Numbered from the stretch's first letter, positions 52,316 to 61,582 are shown. The stretch: 64,000 bases of DNA from Affinirhizobium lemnae (GCF_022968395.1 NZ_JALJQZ010000002.1:124001-188000), one strand, 5' to 3'. The notes: a model not told the origin generated them from the sequence alone. Numbers and translations are program-made.

Positions 52316-52690
52316 ATGGCCAAGACCCCTGAAATGCCGAAGCATCGCGGTTTCCCGCTGGGCCTTCCCGGAACACAGTGGCAGTACACGCTGCGCCGCG
52401 CCAATTCCAAGGTGACCAAGCTCACGGCCATGCCGCGCCATCGCACCATGGACCAGACGGTGGCGCTGGCGGATGCCGGTTTCCTGCAAGCGCTGTGGCA
52501 GTTTTTCGGAGCGGAACCCTTCGAGCGCGGCAATCTGGATGGCGAGCGGCTCGGCCGTCTGTTCGGACGGGAAGTCATTGCCGCCGAGCGTGGCTTCGAT
52601 CCCTCATCCTATACGGCGCTGCTGAAGATCAACGAGGCCGCCGCACGGAAAAATTTCCCGAGTGCATTTGAAGATTTAGGTCAGGGGTGA
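52316..52690 (+). CDS. Unknown small protein, paralog B of the pcc cluster
   Basis: A 124-residue protein, paralogous to the preceding gene over its whole length (shared KHRGFP.G.PGT, RRAN, FLxALWxxFG, PFERGNLD, LFGREV, FDPxSYxALLxINE, NFP..FED). The strongest divergence is in the basic linker (about 42-53) and at the last few residues. The ATG at 52316 follows the first paralog's stop by 4 bases, and pccA begins 4 bases after this stop, so the three are tightly coupled in translation. No family name is recognised. Conservation of the FERGNLD and FGREV segments in both copies indicates selection rather than decay. Confidence 0.82.
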   Translation: MAKTPEMPKHRGFPLGLPGTQWQYTLRRANSKVTKLTAMPRHRTMDQTVALADAGFLQALWQFFGAEPFERGNLDGERLGRLFGREVIAAERGFDPSSYTALLKINEAAARKNFPSAFEDLGQG

Positions 52691-52694
52691 CACG

Positions 52695-54707
52695 ATGCCG
52701 ATCCAGAAGATCCTGATTGCGAACCGTGGCGAAATCGCCTGCCGCGTTATCCGCACGGCGAAGAAAATGGGCATCAAGACGGTTGCCGTCCATTCCGATG
52801 CGGATGCCAACGCGCTGCATGTGCGCGAAGCGGATGAGGCGGTGCATATTGGCCCCGCACCCTCTTCGCAATCCTATATCGTGATCGACAAGATCATGGA
52901 GGCGATCCGCCAGACCGGTGCGGATGCCGTGCATCCCGGCTACGGCTTTCTCTCTGAAAATCCGCTATTCGCCGAAGCGCTGGAAAAGGCAGGCGTGACT
53001 TTCATCGGTCCCCCGGTTGGTGCCATTCAGGCCATGGGCGACAAGATCACCTCGAAGAAGATAGCGGCGGAAGCTGGTGTTTCCACCGTTCCCGGCCATA
53101 TGGGCCTGATCGAGGATGCGGATGAGGCCGTGAAGATATCCGCCTCCATCGGTTATCCGGTCATGATCAAGGCCTCTGCCGGCGGCGGCGGTAAGGGCAT
53201 GCGCATTGCCTGGAACGATGCGGAAGCCCGCGAAGGTTTCCAGTCTTCGAAGAACGAGGCGAAAAGCTCGTTTGGCGACGACCGCATCTTCATCGAGAAA
53301 TTCGTCACCGAACCACGCCATATCGAAATCCAGGTGCTGGGCGACAAGCACGGCAACTGCCTCTATCTTGGCGAGCGCGAATGCTCCATCCAGCGCCGTA
53401 ACCAGAAGGTTATCGAAGAGGCTCCGTCGCCGTTCCTCACACCTGAGACCCGTCGCGCCATGGGCGAACAGGCCGTGGCTTTGGCGAAAGCTGTCGGTTA
53501 CCACTCGGCGGGCACGGTGGAATTCATCGTCGATGGGAAGGCCAACAAGTTCTACTTCCTCGAGATGAACACCCGTTTGCAGGTGGAGCATCCGGTCACG
53601 GAACTCGTCACCGGCATCGACCTCGTGGAACAGATGATCCGTGTCGCTTCCGGTGAGAAGCTGGCGCTCGCTCAGGACGACGTGAAGCTGAACGGCTGGG
53701 CTATCGAGAGCCGTCTTTATGCGGAAGATCCGTTCCGCAACTTTCTGCCCTCCATTGGTCGTCTCAGCCGCTATCGCCCGCCTGTCGAGGGTAAGCAGGC
53801 TGATGGCACCGTGGTGCGCAACGATACCGGCGTCTATGAGGGCGGCGAGATCTCGATGTATTACGATCCGATGATCGCCAAGCTCTGCACCTGGGGTGAA
53901 ACGCGTGAGGTGGCGATTGATGCCATGCAGGCGGCGCTGAATGATTTCGAGGTGGAAGGCATTGGCCATAACCTGCCGTTCCTCTCCGCCGTCATGGGGC
54001 AGGAGCGCTTTCGTTCCGGCAAGCTGACGACAGCCTATATCGCGGAGGAATTTCCCGAGGGCTTTTCCGGTGTCACGCCGGATGCTGCCTCCTCGCAGAA
54101 ACTGGCCGCCATCGCCGCCGTCATCAATGCCCATGTGCAGAGCCGTGCGGCGCAGATTTCCGGCACCATCGGCAACCATGCCCGCAAGGTCGGCAAGGAT
54201 TGGGTGGTGAAGCTGGGCGATGTCAGCCATGCCGTTTCGCTCTCCGGCGGTGCGGATGCGCAGGTCGTCACGTTCACCGAAGGCGGCGAAAGCGTCACGG
54301 TCGTCGGTTCCTGGAATCCGGGCCAGACGCACGGGCATTTTCTGCTGAACGGGCAAAAGCTGGGCGTGAAGGTGGATCTTGTCGGATCCGCCATTCGCCT
54401 GCGTGCCAACGGCATAGATGTCTCGGCTCGCGTCCGCAGCCCACGTGTGGCGGAACTGGCAAAGCTGATGCCGGTCAAGCTGCCGCCGGATACCTCCAGG
54501 ATGCTGCTCTGCCCCATGCCGGGCGTCATTACTGTTGTGGCGGTCAAGGTTGGCGATACGGTGGAAGCCGGACAGACGCTCGCCACCGTCGAAGCCATGA
54601 AGATGGAAAACGTTCTGAAAGCCGAGCGCAAAGGCGTGGTGAAGCGTGTTGCCGCCAGTGCCGGTCAGAGTTTGGCGGTGGACGAACTGATCATGGAGTT
54701 CGAGTAA
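52695..54707 (+). CDS. pccA: Propionyl-CoA carboxylase alpha subunit
   Basis: The biotin carboxylase plus biotin carrier subunit. 670 residues: biotin carboxylase domain with KILIANRGEIACRVIRTAKK at the start, the ATP-grasp KASAGGGGKGMRIAW (about 157-171), ERECSIQRRNQKVIEEAPSP and EMNTRLQVEHPVTE. A linking BT domain follows, and then a C-terminal biotinyl domain with the biotinylated Lys636 in EAMKMEN. It starts 4 bases after the second small paralog and shares its transcript with pccB by arrangement. Its product, methylmalonyl-CoA, is the substrate (after epimerisation) of the mutase encoded 750 bases downstream; no epimerase gene is in the window. Confidence 0.95.
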   Translation: MPIQKILIANRGEIACRVIRTAKKMGIKTVAVHSDADANALHVREADEAVHIGPAPSSQSYIVIDKIMEAIRQTGADAVHPGYGFLSENPLFAEALEKAGVTFIGPPVGAIQAMGDKITSKKIAAEAGVSTVPGHMGLIEDADEAVKISASIGYPVMIKASAGGGGKGMRIAWNDAEAREGFQSSKNEAKSSFGDDRIFIEKFVTEPRHIEIQVLGDKHGNCLYLGERECSIQRRNQKVIEEAPSPFLTPETRRAMGEQAVALAKAVGYHSAGTVEFIVDGKANKFYFLEMNTRLQVEHPVTELVTGIDLVEQMIRVASGEKLALAQDDVKLNGWAIESRLYAEDPFRNFLPSIGRLSRYRPPVEGKQADGTVVRNDTGVYEGGEISMYYDPMIAKLCTWGETREVAIDAMQAALNDFEVEGIGHNLPFLSAVMGQERFRSGKLTTAYIAEEFPEGFSGVTPDAASSQKLAAIAAVINAHVQSRAAQISGTIGNHARKVGKDWVVKLGDVSHAVSLSGGADAQVVTFTEGGESVTVVGSWNPGQTHGHFLLNGQKLGVKVDLVGSAIRLRANGIDVSARVRSPRVAELAKLMPVKLPPDTSRMLLCPMPGVITVVAVKVGDTVEAGQTLATVEAMKMENVLKAERKGVVKRVAASAGQSLAVDELIMEFE

Positions 54708-54733
54708 TGTGGAGTGCAGGAGCGTCCAGGCAA

Positions 54734-55093
54734 TCAGGCGTTTGTCGTCGGCTTGCTCAGCCGTTCCAGCATATGACGTCGGTGATCCTGTCCGCCGAAG
54801 AAAACGGCCAGAACATTGACGACGTGATTTTCTTCATCGATCCAGAAATAGAAGATCGCTCGGTCCTTCGTGACGTGCCGCAGACCCGGTTGAAGGTCAT
54901 TGTGGAGCGTTCCTTGATGGGGCTGCCGCGCAAGTTTTGCCAGGTCGTCAGTAATGGCGTTCACGCGTCCCGCCGCTCGGTTATAGGCTTCTTCAACCGA
55001 ATCGCCAATTCCCAGATAGGCGGCCAAGAAATGATCAAAGATGTGGTCGAAGTCGGTACTAACCGCCGCTGCCGGATTGATTTTATAGACCAA
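54734..55093 (-). CDS. RelE/ParE-type toxin
   Basis: Probable toxin of a type II toxin-antitoxin pair. About 119 residues from TTG 55093, chosen because the protein then begins MVYKINPAAAVSTDFDHI like ParE toxins and AGAAGG lies upstream; an ATG at 55114 would add 7 residues. Family features are a helical N-terminal half with RAAGRVNAITDDLAKLARQP, then HNDLQPGLRHV and RAIFYFWIDEENHVVNVLAVFFGGQDHRRHML, the ParE strand-and-tail. The antitoxin gene lies directly upstream on the same (minus) strand and overlaps this start by about 11 bases. The pair is opposite in direction to the flanking pccA and mutase genes. The toxic activity (gyrase or mRNA) is not predictable. Confidence 0.82.
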   Translation of the reverse strand: MVYKINPAAAVSTDFDHIFDHFLAAYLGIGDSVEEAYNRAAGRVNAITDDLAKLARQPHQGTLHNDLQPGLRHVTKDRAIFYFWIDEENHVVNVLAVFFGGQDHRRHMLERLSKPTTNA

Positions 55094-55352
55094 GAGCGGC
55101 CTTCTTTCTTGCAAGCATCTCCTGAATCTGAACGCGGCTCTCTTCCATTGTCAGGAAGGGGCCTTTGCGGCGCTCATCAAGAAGAGCCTTCAAAGCCGCC
55201 AATTCCGCTTCCTTCATCTCCGTCTGCTCGCGCAACAATTCCAGCCCCTGCTGCACCACGGCGCTCACGCTGGAATAGCGGCCTTCTTCAACCAGTCGGC
55301 GGGCAAAGGCGTCTTGCTGGTCGGAAATGGAAACGGATGCTTTTACGGTCAT
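55083..55352 (-). CDS. ParD-type antitoxin (CC2985 family)
   Basis: The antitoxin partner of the adjoining ParE-type gene. 89 residues: an N-terminal ribbon-helix-helix fold (MTVKASVSISDQQDAFARRL, then GRYSSVSAVVQQGLELL) that binds DNA and represses the operon, and a C-terminal helix rich in charged residues that wraps the toxin. First gene of the minus-strand pair. Such pairs are commonly acquired by transfer, and this one is inserted between pccA and the mutase; no direct repeats or target duplications were recognised at its edges. Confidence 0.87.
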   Translation of the reverse strand: MTVKASVSISDQQDAFARRLVEEGRYSSVSAVVQQGLELLREQTEMKEAELAALKALLDERRKGPFLTMEESRVQIQEMLARKKAALGL

Positions 55353-55458
55353 GGCTCAAGGCTCCCGTGAAGAATGCGTTCAATATGCTACTGAGTAGCA
55401 ATCTCGTCAATCTCAACGCCGCGCTGACTGTGATGTCGGCCTCTGGAGGATCAGCCCG

Positions 55459-57597
55459 ATGAGCAAGAAAACCGTTGCAGACTGGCAGGTGCTGGCCGAG
55501 AAGGAACTAAAAGCATCATCGGACAGACTGGTCTGGAACACGCCGGAGGGCATTCCGGTGAAGCCGCTCTATACGGCCGAAGATCTTGACGGTGTCGAGC
55601 ATCTGGAGAGCCTGCCGGGCTTCAAGCCGTTTGTACGCGGTCCGCGCGCCACGATGTATGCGGGCCGTCCCTGGACGATCCGCCAATATGCGGGGTTTTC
55701 GACGGCGGAAGAAAGCAATGCGTTTTATCGCAAGGCGCTGGCCGCCGGTCAGCAGGGCGTGTCCGTCGCCTTCGATCTCGCCACCCACCGCGGTTACGAT
55801 TCCGACCATCCGCGTGTGGTGGGCGATGTCGGCAAGGCTGGCGTGGCGATCGATAGTGTCGAGGACATGAAGATCCTGTTCAACGGCATTCCCTTGCAGG
55901 ATATTTCCGTTTCCATGACCATGAACGGCGCGGTCATTCCGATCCTCGCGAACTTCATCGTGACGGGGGAGGAGCAGGGCGTTTCGCGGGATCTGCTCTC
56001 GGGCACCATTCAGAACGATATTCTGAAGGAGTTCATGGTCCGCAACACCTACATCTATCCGCCGGAGCCTTCCATGCGGATCATTGCGGATATCATCGCC
56101 TATACGGCCAAGGAAATGCCGCGCTTCAACTCCATCTCGATTTCCGGCTATCACATGCAGGAAGCGGGCGCGACGCTGGTGCAGGAACTGGCCTTCACGC
56201 TGGCGGATGGTCGGGAATATGTGCGGGCCGCTCTGGCGCGTGGGTTGAACGTTGATGAGTTCGCCGGGCGTCTTTCCTTCTTCTTCGCCATCGGCATGAA
56301 TTTCTTCATGGAAGCGGCGAAGCTTCGTGCCGCGCGCCTGCTCTGGTCGCGCATCATGGAAGAGTTCGAACCCAAGAAGCCGGGTTCGCTGATGCTGCGC
56401 ACCCACTGTCAGACCTCGGGCGTCTCGCTTCAGGAGCAGGACCCTTATAACAACGTCATCCGTACGGCCTATGAGGCGCTGTCGGCGGTGCTCGGCGGCA
56501 CGCAGTCTCTCCACACCAATGCGCTAGATGAGGCGATTGCCCTGCCAACCGAGTTTTCTGCGCGTATTGCCCGCAACACACAGCTTATTCTTCAGCATGA
56601 AACGGGCGTCACCAAGGTGGTCGATCCGCTGGCTGGCTCCTACTATGTCGAGAGCCTCACGAAGGAACTGGCGGACAAGGCCTGGGCGCTGATCGAAGAG
56701 GTCGAGGCCCTCGGCGGCATGACCAAGGCCGTGGCTGACGGTCTGCCGAAGCGCTTGATCGAGGAGGCGGCAACGCGACGTCAGGCGCGTGTGGATCGCG
56801 GCGAGGAGATCATCGTCGGCGTCAACAAGTACCGGCTGGAGAATGAAGAGCCAATCGATATTCTCGACATCGACAACACCGCTGTCCGCAATTCGCAGCT
56901 CAAGAGGCTTGAGCAAATCCGTCGCCAACGCGATCCGAAACGCGTTGAGGAAGCACTGGCAGCGCTGACCAGAGTTGCGGAAACCGGAGAGGGCAATCTT
57001 CTGGAGAAGGCGGTCGAGGCTGCCCGCGCCCGCGCCAGTGTCGGTGAAATTTCCGATGCCATGCGCGCCGTCTTCGGAGATCATACGGCGGTACCGGAAG
57101 TGGTCACCGATATCTATGGTCCGGCATATGCGGATGATCCCGAATATCAGACGCTGACCGGGCGTCTCTCGGAATTTGCCAAGGCAACGGGCATCAAGCC
57201 GAAGATGCTGGTCGCGAAGCTCGGGCAGGATGGGCATGATCGCGGCGCGAAGGTCATTGCCTCTGCCTTCGGCGATATTGGTTTTCAGGTGATTGCCGGT
57301 CCGCTGTTCCAGACACCTGAAGAGGCGGCATCTCTTGCCGTATCGGAAAAGGTGCAAGTGGTCGGCATGTCGTCGCTGGCGGCCGGTCACAAGACGCTGG
57401 CGCCGCAGCTTGTCGAGGCCTTGAAGGCCAAGGGTGCACAAGATGTGATCGTTGTGGTTGGCGGCGTCATTCCCCGGCAGGATTACCAGTTCCTGCTGGA
57501 TTCCGGCGTTGCTGCCGTCTTTGGACCGGGCACCAATGTGCTGGATGCGGCGCGTGCCATTCTGGACCTGATGGAAGGGCGGCGGCGCAACGCCTGA
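55459..57597 (+). CDS. bhbA: Methylmalonyl-CoA mutase
   Basis: An adenosylcobalamin enzyme that turns (R)-methylmalonyl-CoA into succinyl-CoA, the last step of propionate entry into the TCA cycle. 712 residues in one chain: a TIM-barrel catalytic domain (with [20 protein letters not shown] and [14 protein letters not shown]) and a C-terminal B12-binding domain with the DxHxxG motif Asp591-Gly592-His593 in [10 protein letters not shown]. The gene name bhbA is used in rhizobia because loss alters polyhydroxybutyrate metabolism; scpA/mutA are equivalents. It follows the toxin-antitoxin insert 106 bases later, with CTGGAGGATC as ribosome site. Confidence 0.95.
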   Translation: MSKKTVADWQVLAEKELKASSDRLVWNTPEGIPVKPLYTAEDLDGVEHLESLPGFKPFVRGPRATMYAGRPWTIRQYAGFSTAEESNAFYRKALAAGQQGVSVAFDLATHRGYDSDHPRVVGDVGKAGVAIDSVEDMKILFNGIPLQDISVSMTMNGAVIPILANFIVTGEEQGVSRDLLSGTIQNDILKEFMVRNTYIYPPEPSMRIIADIIAYTAKEMPRFNSISISGYHMQEAGATLVQELAFTLADGREYVRAALARGLNVDEFAGRLSFFFAIGMNFFMEAAKLRAARLLWSRIMEEFEPKKPGSLMLRTHCQTSGVSLQEQDPYNNVIRTAYEALSAVLGGTQSLHTNALDEAIALPTEFSARIARNTQLILQHETGVTKVVDPLAGSYYVESLTKELADKAWALIEEVEALGGMTKAVADGLPKRLIEEAATRRQARVDRGEEIIVGVNKYRLENEEPIDILDIDNTAVRNSQLKRLEQIRRQRDPKRVEEALAALTRVAETGEGNLLEKAVEAARARASVGEISDAMRAVFGDHTAVPEVVTDIYGPAYADDPEYQTLTGRLSEFAKATGIKPKMLVAKLGQDGHDRGAKVIASAFGDIGFQVIAGPLFQTPEEAASLAVSEKVQVVGMSSLAAGHKTLAPQLVEALKAKGAQDVIVVVGGVIPRQDYQFLLDSGVAAVFGPGTNVLDAARAILDLMEGRRRNA

Positions 57598-57600
57598 TCT

Positions 57601-58767
57601 TTACGGTAACTTCGCCTTCGCCCGGTGGCGCGCTTCCAGATCGGCAGCAAACACATCGTCCATGGTTGTGGCTGGCGGCAGCTGCACCAGCTCTTCCATC
57701 ACGGCTTCGGCAATCTCCGCCATGGCGAGGAAAGGAAGCTCGCCTGCAATGAAGGCCTCCAGTGCCACTTCCTTGGCACCGTTCAGCACAGCGCCCTGCA
57801 CGCCGCCGCGCGTCATGGCAAGCCGCGCCAGACGGAGCGCCGGAAAACGGGTCTCATCGGGTGCTTCGAAATCCAGCCGCGAGAGCTTGGCGAAATCCAG
57901 CCGCTCCACCGGCAGCTTCCCACGGCGGGGATAATGCAGGGCATAGCCTATGGCGTGGCGCATATCCGGGCAGCCAAGTTGCGCAAGGACCGAGCCATCC
58001 GCATAACCCACCATGGAATGGATGATGGACTGCGGGTGAATGATCACTTCCACCTGTTCCGGCGAGAGGCCGAAGAGGTGTTTCGCTTCGATCATCTCCA
58101 GCGCCTTGTTGAACATGGAGGCACTGTCGATCGAAATCTTCAGGCCCATGGACCAGTTGGGGTGCGCGCGTGCCGTCTCCACCGTCACGCCCGCCATCTG
58201 TTCGCGCGTAAAGGTGCGGAACGGCCCGCCGGATGCGGTGAGGATGACGCGCTCGATGGCGTGGCGCTGGTTCTCCTCCAACACCTGAAAAATGGCATTA
58301 TGTTCGCTGTCGACGGGCAGTAGACGACCGCCACCAGCCTTGACGGCTGAGATGAACAGGTCACCGGCAGAAACGAGGCATTCCTTGTTGGCGAGCGCGA
58401 TATCGGCACCCCGTTTGGCCGCTGCCAGCGTGGGGCCAAGCCCTGCCGTGCCGACGATAGCGGCCATCACCATTTGGGCCTCAGCACTGGCGGCCTCCAG
58501 AAGCCCGGTCTGCCCGGCGGCCACTTCAATGCTGGTGCCGGAAAGCAGATCGCGCAGCGCCACATACTGGCTTTCATCGGCCGTGACGGCGAGCTTTGCC
58601 CGATGCGCCTTTGCCTGTTCGGCCAGAAGCTCGATGTTTCCTGCGCCAGTTAGGGCGACAACCTCGAAACCGTCCGCCTCATCGAGGTGCGTCAGCACAT
58701 CCAGCGTATTGGTGCCGATGGAGCCCGTCGAACCCAAGATGGAAATGCTGCGTCTGGCAGAAGTCAT
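57601..58767 (-). CDS. dxr: 1-deoxy-D-xylulose 5-phosphate reductoisomerase
   Basis: Second enzyme of the MEP isoprenoid pathway; it makes methylerythritol phosphate with NADPH. 388 residues: N-terminal Rossmann motif GSTGSIGTNTLDVL, then the substrate and metal site with LPVDSEHNAIFQ, TASGGPFRT, HPNWSMGLKISIDSASM, and NKALEMIEAKHLF, followed by HPQSIIHSM. All conserved segments are present. It converges end-to-end with the mutase gene (3 bases between stops). It is not in the common uppS-cdsA-dxr-rseP neighbourhood here; whether another copy exists elsewhere cannot be seen. Its promoter is in the 136-base divergent gap to the next gene. Confidence 0.95.
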   Translation of the reverse strand: MTSARRSISILGSTGSIGTNTLDVLTHLDEADGFEVVALTGAGNIELLAEQAKAHRAKLAVTADESQYVALRDLLSGTSIEVAAGQTGLLEAASAEAQMVMAAIVGTAGLGPTLAAAKRGADIALANKECLVSAGDLFISAVKAGGGRLLPVDSEHNAIFQVLEENQRHAIERVILTASGGPFRTFTREQMAGVTVETARAHPNWSMGLKISIDSASMFNKALEMIEAKHLFGLSPEQVEVIIHPQSIIHSMVGYADGSVLAQLGCPDMRHAIGYALHYPRRGKLPVERLDFAKLSRLDFEAPDETRFPALRLARLAMTRGGVQGAVLNGAKEVALEAFIAGELPFLAMAEIAEAVMEELVQLPPATTMDDVFAADLEARHRAKAKLP

Positions 58768-58903
58768 TCTTTCCCGTCCTCATTCACCTGCCCGTTTACA
58801 GGCGGCGCATGCCCCTCACAAGAGCTTATCAAGTCGCATTGAATTTCCCCTGTTTCATTGCCAGATGGCAGAGTTGGGCCGCAAGCGAATCGGGAGATCG
58901 TGC

Positions 58904-60127
58904 ATGGTGGAAAAAGTTCTGAACACATCCTGTGCCATCGCAGGTGGCGGCCCTGCCGGTCTCATGCTGGGGCTTCTTCTGGCGCGCGCCGGCGTCGATG
59001 TGACCGTTCTCGAAAAGCACAATGATTTCCTGCGCGATTTTCGCGGCGATACGATCCACCCGTCTACGCTGGAGGTGATCTACGAACTGGGTCTTGAAGA
59101 GGAATTTCTCAAGCTTCCACACACACGCGCGCCAAAGCTTTCCGCTGAGATGGGTGGCCAGACCATTACCATGGCGGATTTCTCGCGCCTTCCCGTGCGC
59201 AACCGCTTCATTGCCTTCATGCCGCAATGGGATTTTCTGAATTTCCTGGCTGCCCACGCCGCGCGCTATCCCAATTTCCGGCTGTTGATGAGCGCCAAAG
59301 TCACTGACGTGCTGGAACAGGACGGTCGGGTGCGTGGCCTGCGTCTGGAAACCGATGAGGGAGTTCTGACACTACAAAGCGATCTGGTCGTTGCCGCCGA
59401 TGGCCGCAATTCCGTGGTTCGGGAGAAGGCAGGGCTTGAGGTAGAAAGCTTCGGCAGCCCCAGCGAAGTTGTCTGGATGAAGCTTTCCAAGCAGGCGGGT
59501 GATCCGGCGCAAACCATGGGCCATGCAGGTCCGCGCCAGGGTTTCGTGCTGATTGATCGCGGCGATTACTGGCAATGCGGCTATATCGTCCGCGGCGAGA
59601 CATTCGCAGAAATCAGGCATCGGGATCTGGAAGAATTCCGCGACAAGGTGCGCGCCGTCTCTCCCTTGCCAGCCGAGCGGATGAATGAACTTCAGGATTG
59701 GTCCGATGTCAGTCTGCTGCAGGTGCGTATCGACCGGCTGAAGCAGTGGTGGAAACCCGGATTGATCGCGATCGGTGATGCGGCGCACGCCATGTCTCCT
59801 ATTGGCGGCGTGGGCGTCAATCTTGCGATTCAGGACGCCGTTGCCGCCGCCAACATTCTCGCGGAACCGCTGGCAGGGCATCGTTTGCAGGATGCGCATC
59901 TCGCAGCTGTGGAGAAGCGGCGCCTCTTCCCTACGAAAGCAACCCAGAAATTACAACTGATGATGCGCTCCAATCGTCGCAAGGAGTTGGTGCAGGAGGA
60001 GCGTAAGAAAGGCCCACCTGCCTTCATCCGCAATATTGCCCGCTTTCCATTGTTGGCTCATCTTGCGGGTCGCTTGATGGGCCTTGGCTTTCGAATGGAG
60101 CACGTACGAACGAAGTCTTTACTTTGA
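58904..60127 (+). CDS. FAD-dependent aromatic-type monooxygenase
   Basis: A flavoprotein hydroxylase of the PHBH/UbiH-like class, about 407 residues from ATG 58904 with GGGAGA upstream. It has the FAD Rossmann motif IAGGGPAGLMLGLLLARAG, the conserved DGRNSVVREKAG (FAD/NADPH site), and GDAAHAMSPIGGVGVNLAIQDA, the second FAD motif. An open frame extends 204 codons upstream, but only as the antisense of dxr. Known relatives act on phenolic or polyketide substrates; the real substrate is unknown. Divergent from dxr; nothing nearby suggests a catabolic pathway. Confidence 0.85.
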   Translation: MVEKVLNTSCAIAGGGPAGLMLGLLLARAGVDVTVLEKHNDFLRDFRGDTIHPSTLEVIYELGLEEEFLKLPHTRAPKLSAEMGGQTITMADFSRLPVRNRFIAFMPQWDFLNFLAAHAARYPNFRLLMSAKVTDVLEQDGRVRGLRLETDEGVLTLQSDLVVAADGRNSVVREKAGLEVESFGSPSEVVWMKLSKQAGDPAQTMGHAGPRQGFVLIDRGDYWQCGYIVRGETFAEIRHRDLEEFRDKVRAVSPLPAERMNELQDWSDVSLLQVRIDRLKQWWKPGLIAIGDAAHAMSPIGGVGVNLAIQDAVAAANILAEPLAGHRLQDAHLAAVEKRRLFPTKATQKLQLMMRSNRRKELVQEERKKGPPAFIRNIARFPLLAHLAGRLMGLGFRMEHVRTKSLL

Positions 60128-60420
60128 AATGTACAATCCTGAGGCGCTTTGATTTAAAACAAAACGGGCAGTGGTGACGAGTATGTTCTATTTTGACACG
60201 ATAATCACTTAATATAGACCTTGAGGTAGTATGTTATTGACATACACCCACTTTGTAATACTAATATTTTTCTGAATTATTTACCATTGTGTAAAATGGT
60301 GCCTCTCAATCGTCTTGCCGTCCTTCTTTGGAAGGCGGGCGAGAACCGGTAACTGAAGCAATGAAAGGCTTCAAACGTGGATGTGTTTTTGATTTGCGTA
60401 GTCCATGCTGAGGGATTTCA
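60128..60420 (+). promoter_or_regulatory. AT-rich intergenic region with three stem-loops
   Basis: This 293-base gap has no gene. It contains a promoter-like TTGACA near 60236 with TAATAT 19 bases on, then an inverted repeat ACCATT (60283-60288)/AATGGT (60295-60300). A CCTTC-TTTG-GAAGG hairpin follows around 60322-60335, and then TGAAGC (60354-60359)/GCTTCA (60368-60373). Its composition is clearly more AT-rich than the surroundings. Either a structured leader for the next gene or a small RNA could be encoded; no terminator separates them. Confidence 0.45.
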
Positions 60421-60768
60421 ATGAGCGTAGATCATTTTGATGGCGCGCTGGTTCGCCAACTGGTTGCCTCCTGTGACCTTCAGGATGCAACCCATGTTCC
60501 CAAGGCCCTGTTTTCCTATATCAGCTCCGTGCTGAGCAGCCGTGAACCAAATGTTTACCTCATCGATCTCCTCCCTTCGTTGAGCGCGGCAGCACAGGCT
60601 TTCCTTATGGGGATCGGTGCTTTCAACCGCAGCCCGCTGCCGGAGCTGGAGGTTGCCCGTCGACGTGGGCGTCTTCTTGAGTGCCTGGATGCATTTATGG
60701 ATGAAGCGCGCTTGAGTGAGCAGAGCAGGGCATTCATGGAAGCATTGCGCGCCGCCGACCGACCTTGA
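60421..60768 (+). CDS. Unknown small helical protein
   Basis: A 115-residue soluble, mainly helical protein without signal peptide or membrane segment. The sequence runs through a SVLSSREPNVYLIDLLPSLS stretch and ends in an arginine-rich helical tail (RRRGRLLECLDAFMDEARLS). I do not recognise a family. GAGGGATTTCA precedes the ATG. The structured AT-rich region in front may control it. Codon use is similar to the neighbours, and the frame ends cleanly before the next gap, so it is probably real but unassigned. Confidence 0.65.
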   Translation: MSVDHFDGALVRQLVASCDLQDATHVPKALFSYISSVLSSREPNVYLIDLLPSLSAAAQAFLMGIGAFNRSPLPELEVARRRGRLLECLDAFMDEARLSEQSRAFMEALRAADRP

Positions 60769-60840
60769 TGTCGATTATGATAGCGCTGTCATTTTGATTC
60801 ATCGGCGTGTGGGATACCGTTTCCTCTGGCGGATCGTCTT

Positions 60841-60859
60841 GAGCGACACTACATCGCTC
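60841..60859. other. Short inverted repeat before exoD
   Basis: GAGCGA (60841-60846) and TCGCTC (60854-60859) form a 6-bp stem in the 175-base gap before exoD. No T-run; function unknown. The rest of this gap shows nothing else I can name. Confidence 0.35.
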
Positions 60860-60943
60860 GTATGAAGATACACTTGCCCTCCCATACCCGTTCGCATGCG
60901 TTAGATCTGACGCAAATCGATTCTCCGGTGAAATTCACGGATT

Positions 60944-61582
60944 TTGACTTTGTTTGACCGACACAAGCCGATATCCGTCGTCCTGGCAGATCTAATTGCG
61001 GCTTTTGACGGTCGAAACGTAACGCTGGGCGATCTGTTAGACCGGCTGGGTCACCAAGCTACGGCTGTAGTTCTCGTTATATTTGCCATTCCAGCGATTA
61101 TCCCGACGCCGGGTATTCCGGCGGGAATGATTTTTGGAAGCGCACTTGCAGTGTTCTCTCTCCAACTCGTTGCTGGCGGGCGCGAGTTTTTGCTGCCGAA
61201 AATACTGGCAAGCACGACCCTGCCGCAGGGCCTGCTGCAGCGTATGCTAGCGTGGCTGGTGCCAAAGCTTGCCTGGTTGGAGAATTGGATGCGGCCCCGT
61301 ATGCCGTTGTTGTGTCACGATGGTGTCTTGCGTTTGCACGGATTGTTCGTGTTTGTCATGGCGGTTCTGATTGCGCTTCCCATTCCGTTCGGCAACGTGC
61401 TTCCGGGAGTTGCCATCTTTCTCATCGGCATAGGTTTGGCGCAGAGGGACGGGGCAACAGTGCTCATTGGTTGGGGCTTCGGCCTGGGCGCTTTGGTTTT
61501 TACCGCATTCCTGTTCCTGGGTGGCTGGTGGCTGATCAGCGATTGGTTCGGCTGGGGCGCCGCATCCCCACCGCCAGCCTAA
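60944..61582 (+). CDS. exoD: ExoD-family membrane protein
   Basis: An integral membrane protein of the ExoD family, first linked to exopolysaccharide and nodule invasion in Sinorhizobium. 212 residues with several hydrophobic helices (about 38-80, 134-160 and 166-205), the N-terminal DLLDRLGHQATAVVLVIFAI and the AIIPTPGIPAGMIFG motif typical of the family. Start codon TTG at 60944 or 60950; no strong ribosome site, so the exact start is uncertain. It stands alone on the plus strand ahead of the tRNA; no exopolysaccharide genes accompany it here, so the biochemical role is open. Confidence 0.85.
   Translation: MTLFDRHKPISVVLADLIAAFDGRNVTLGDLLDRLGHQATAVVLVIFAIPAIIPTPGIPAGMIFGSALAVFSLQLVAGGREFLLPKILASTTLPQGLLQRMLAWLVPKLAWLENWMRPRMPLLCHDGVLRLHGLFVFVMAVLIALPIPFGNVLPGVAIFLIGIGLAQRDGATVLIGWGFGLGALVFTAFLFLGGWWLISDWFGWGAASPPPA

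Noticed and set aside
58292..58903. N-terminal extension of the FAD monooxygenase by 204 codons
   Set aside because: It is antisense to dxr, and the FAD motif begins normally after ATG 58904 with its own ribosome site.
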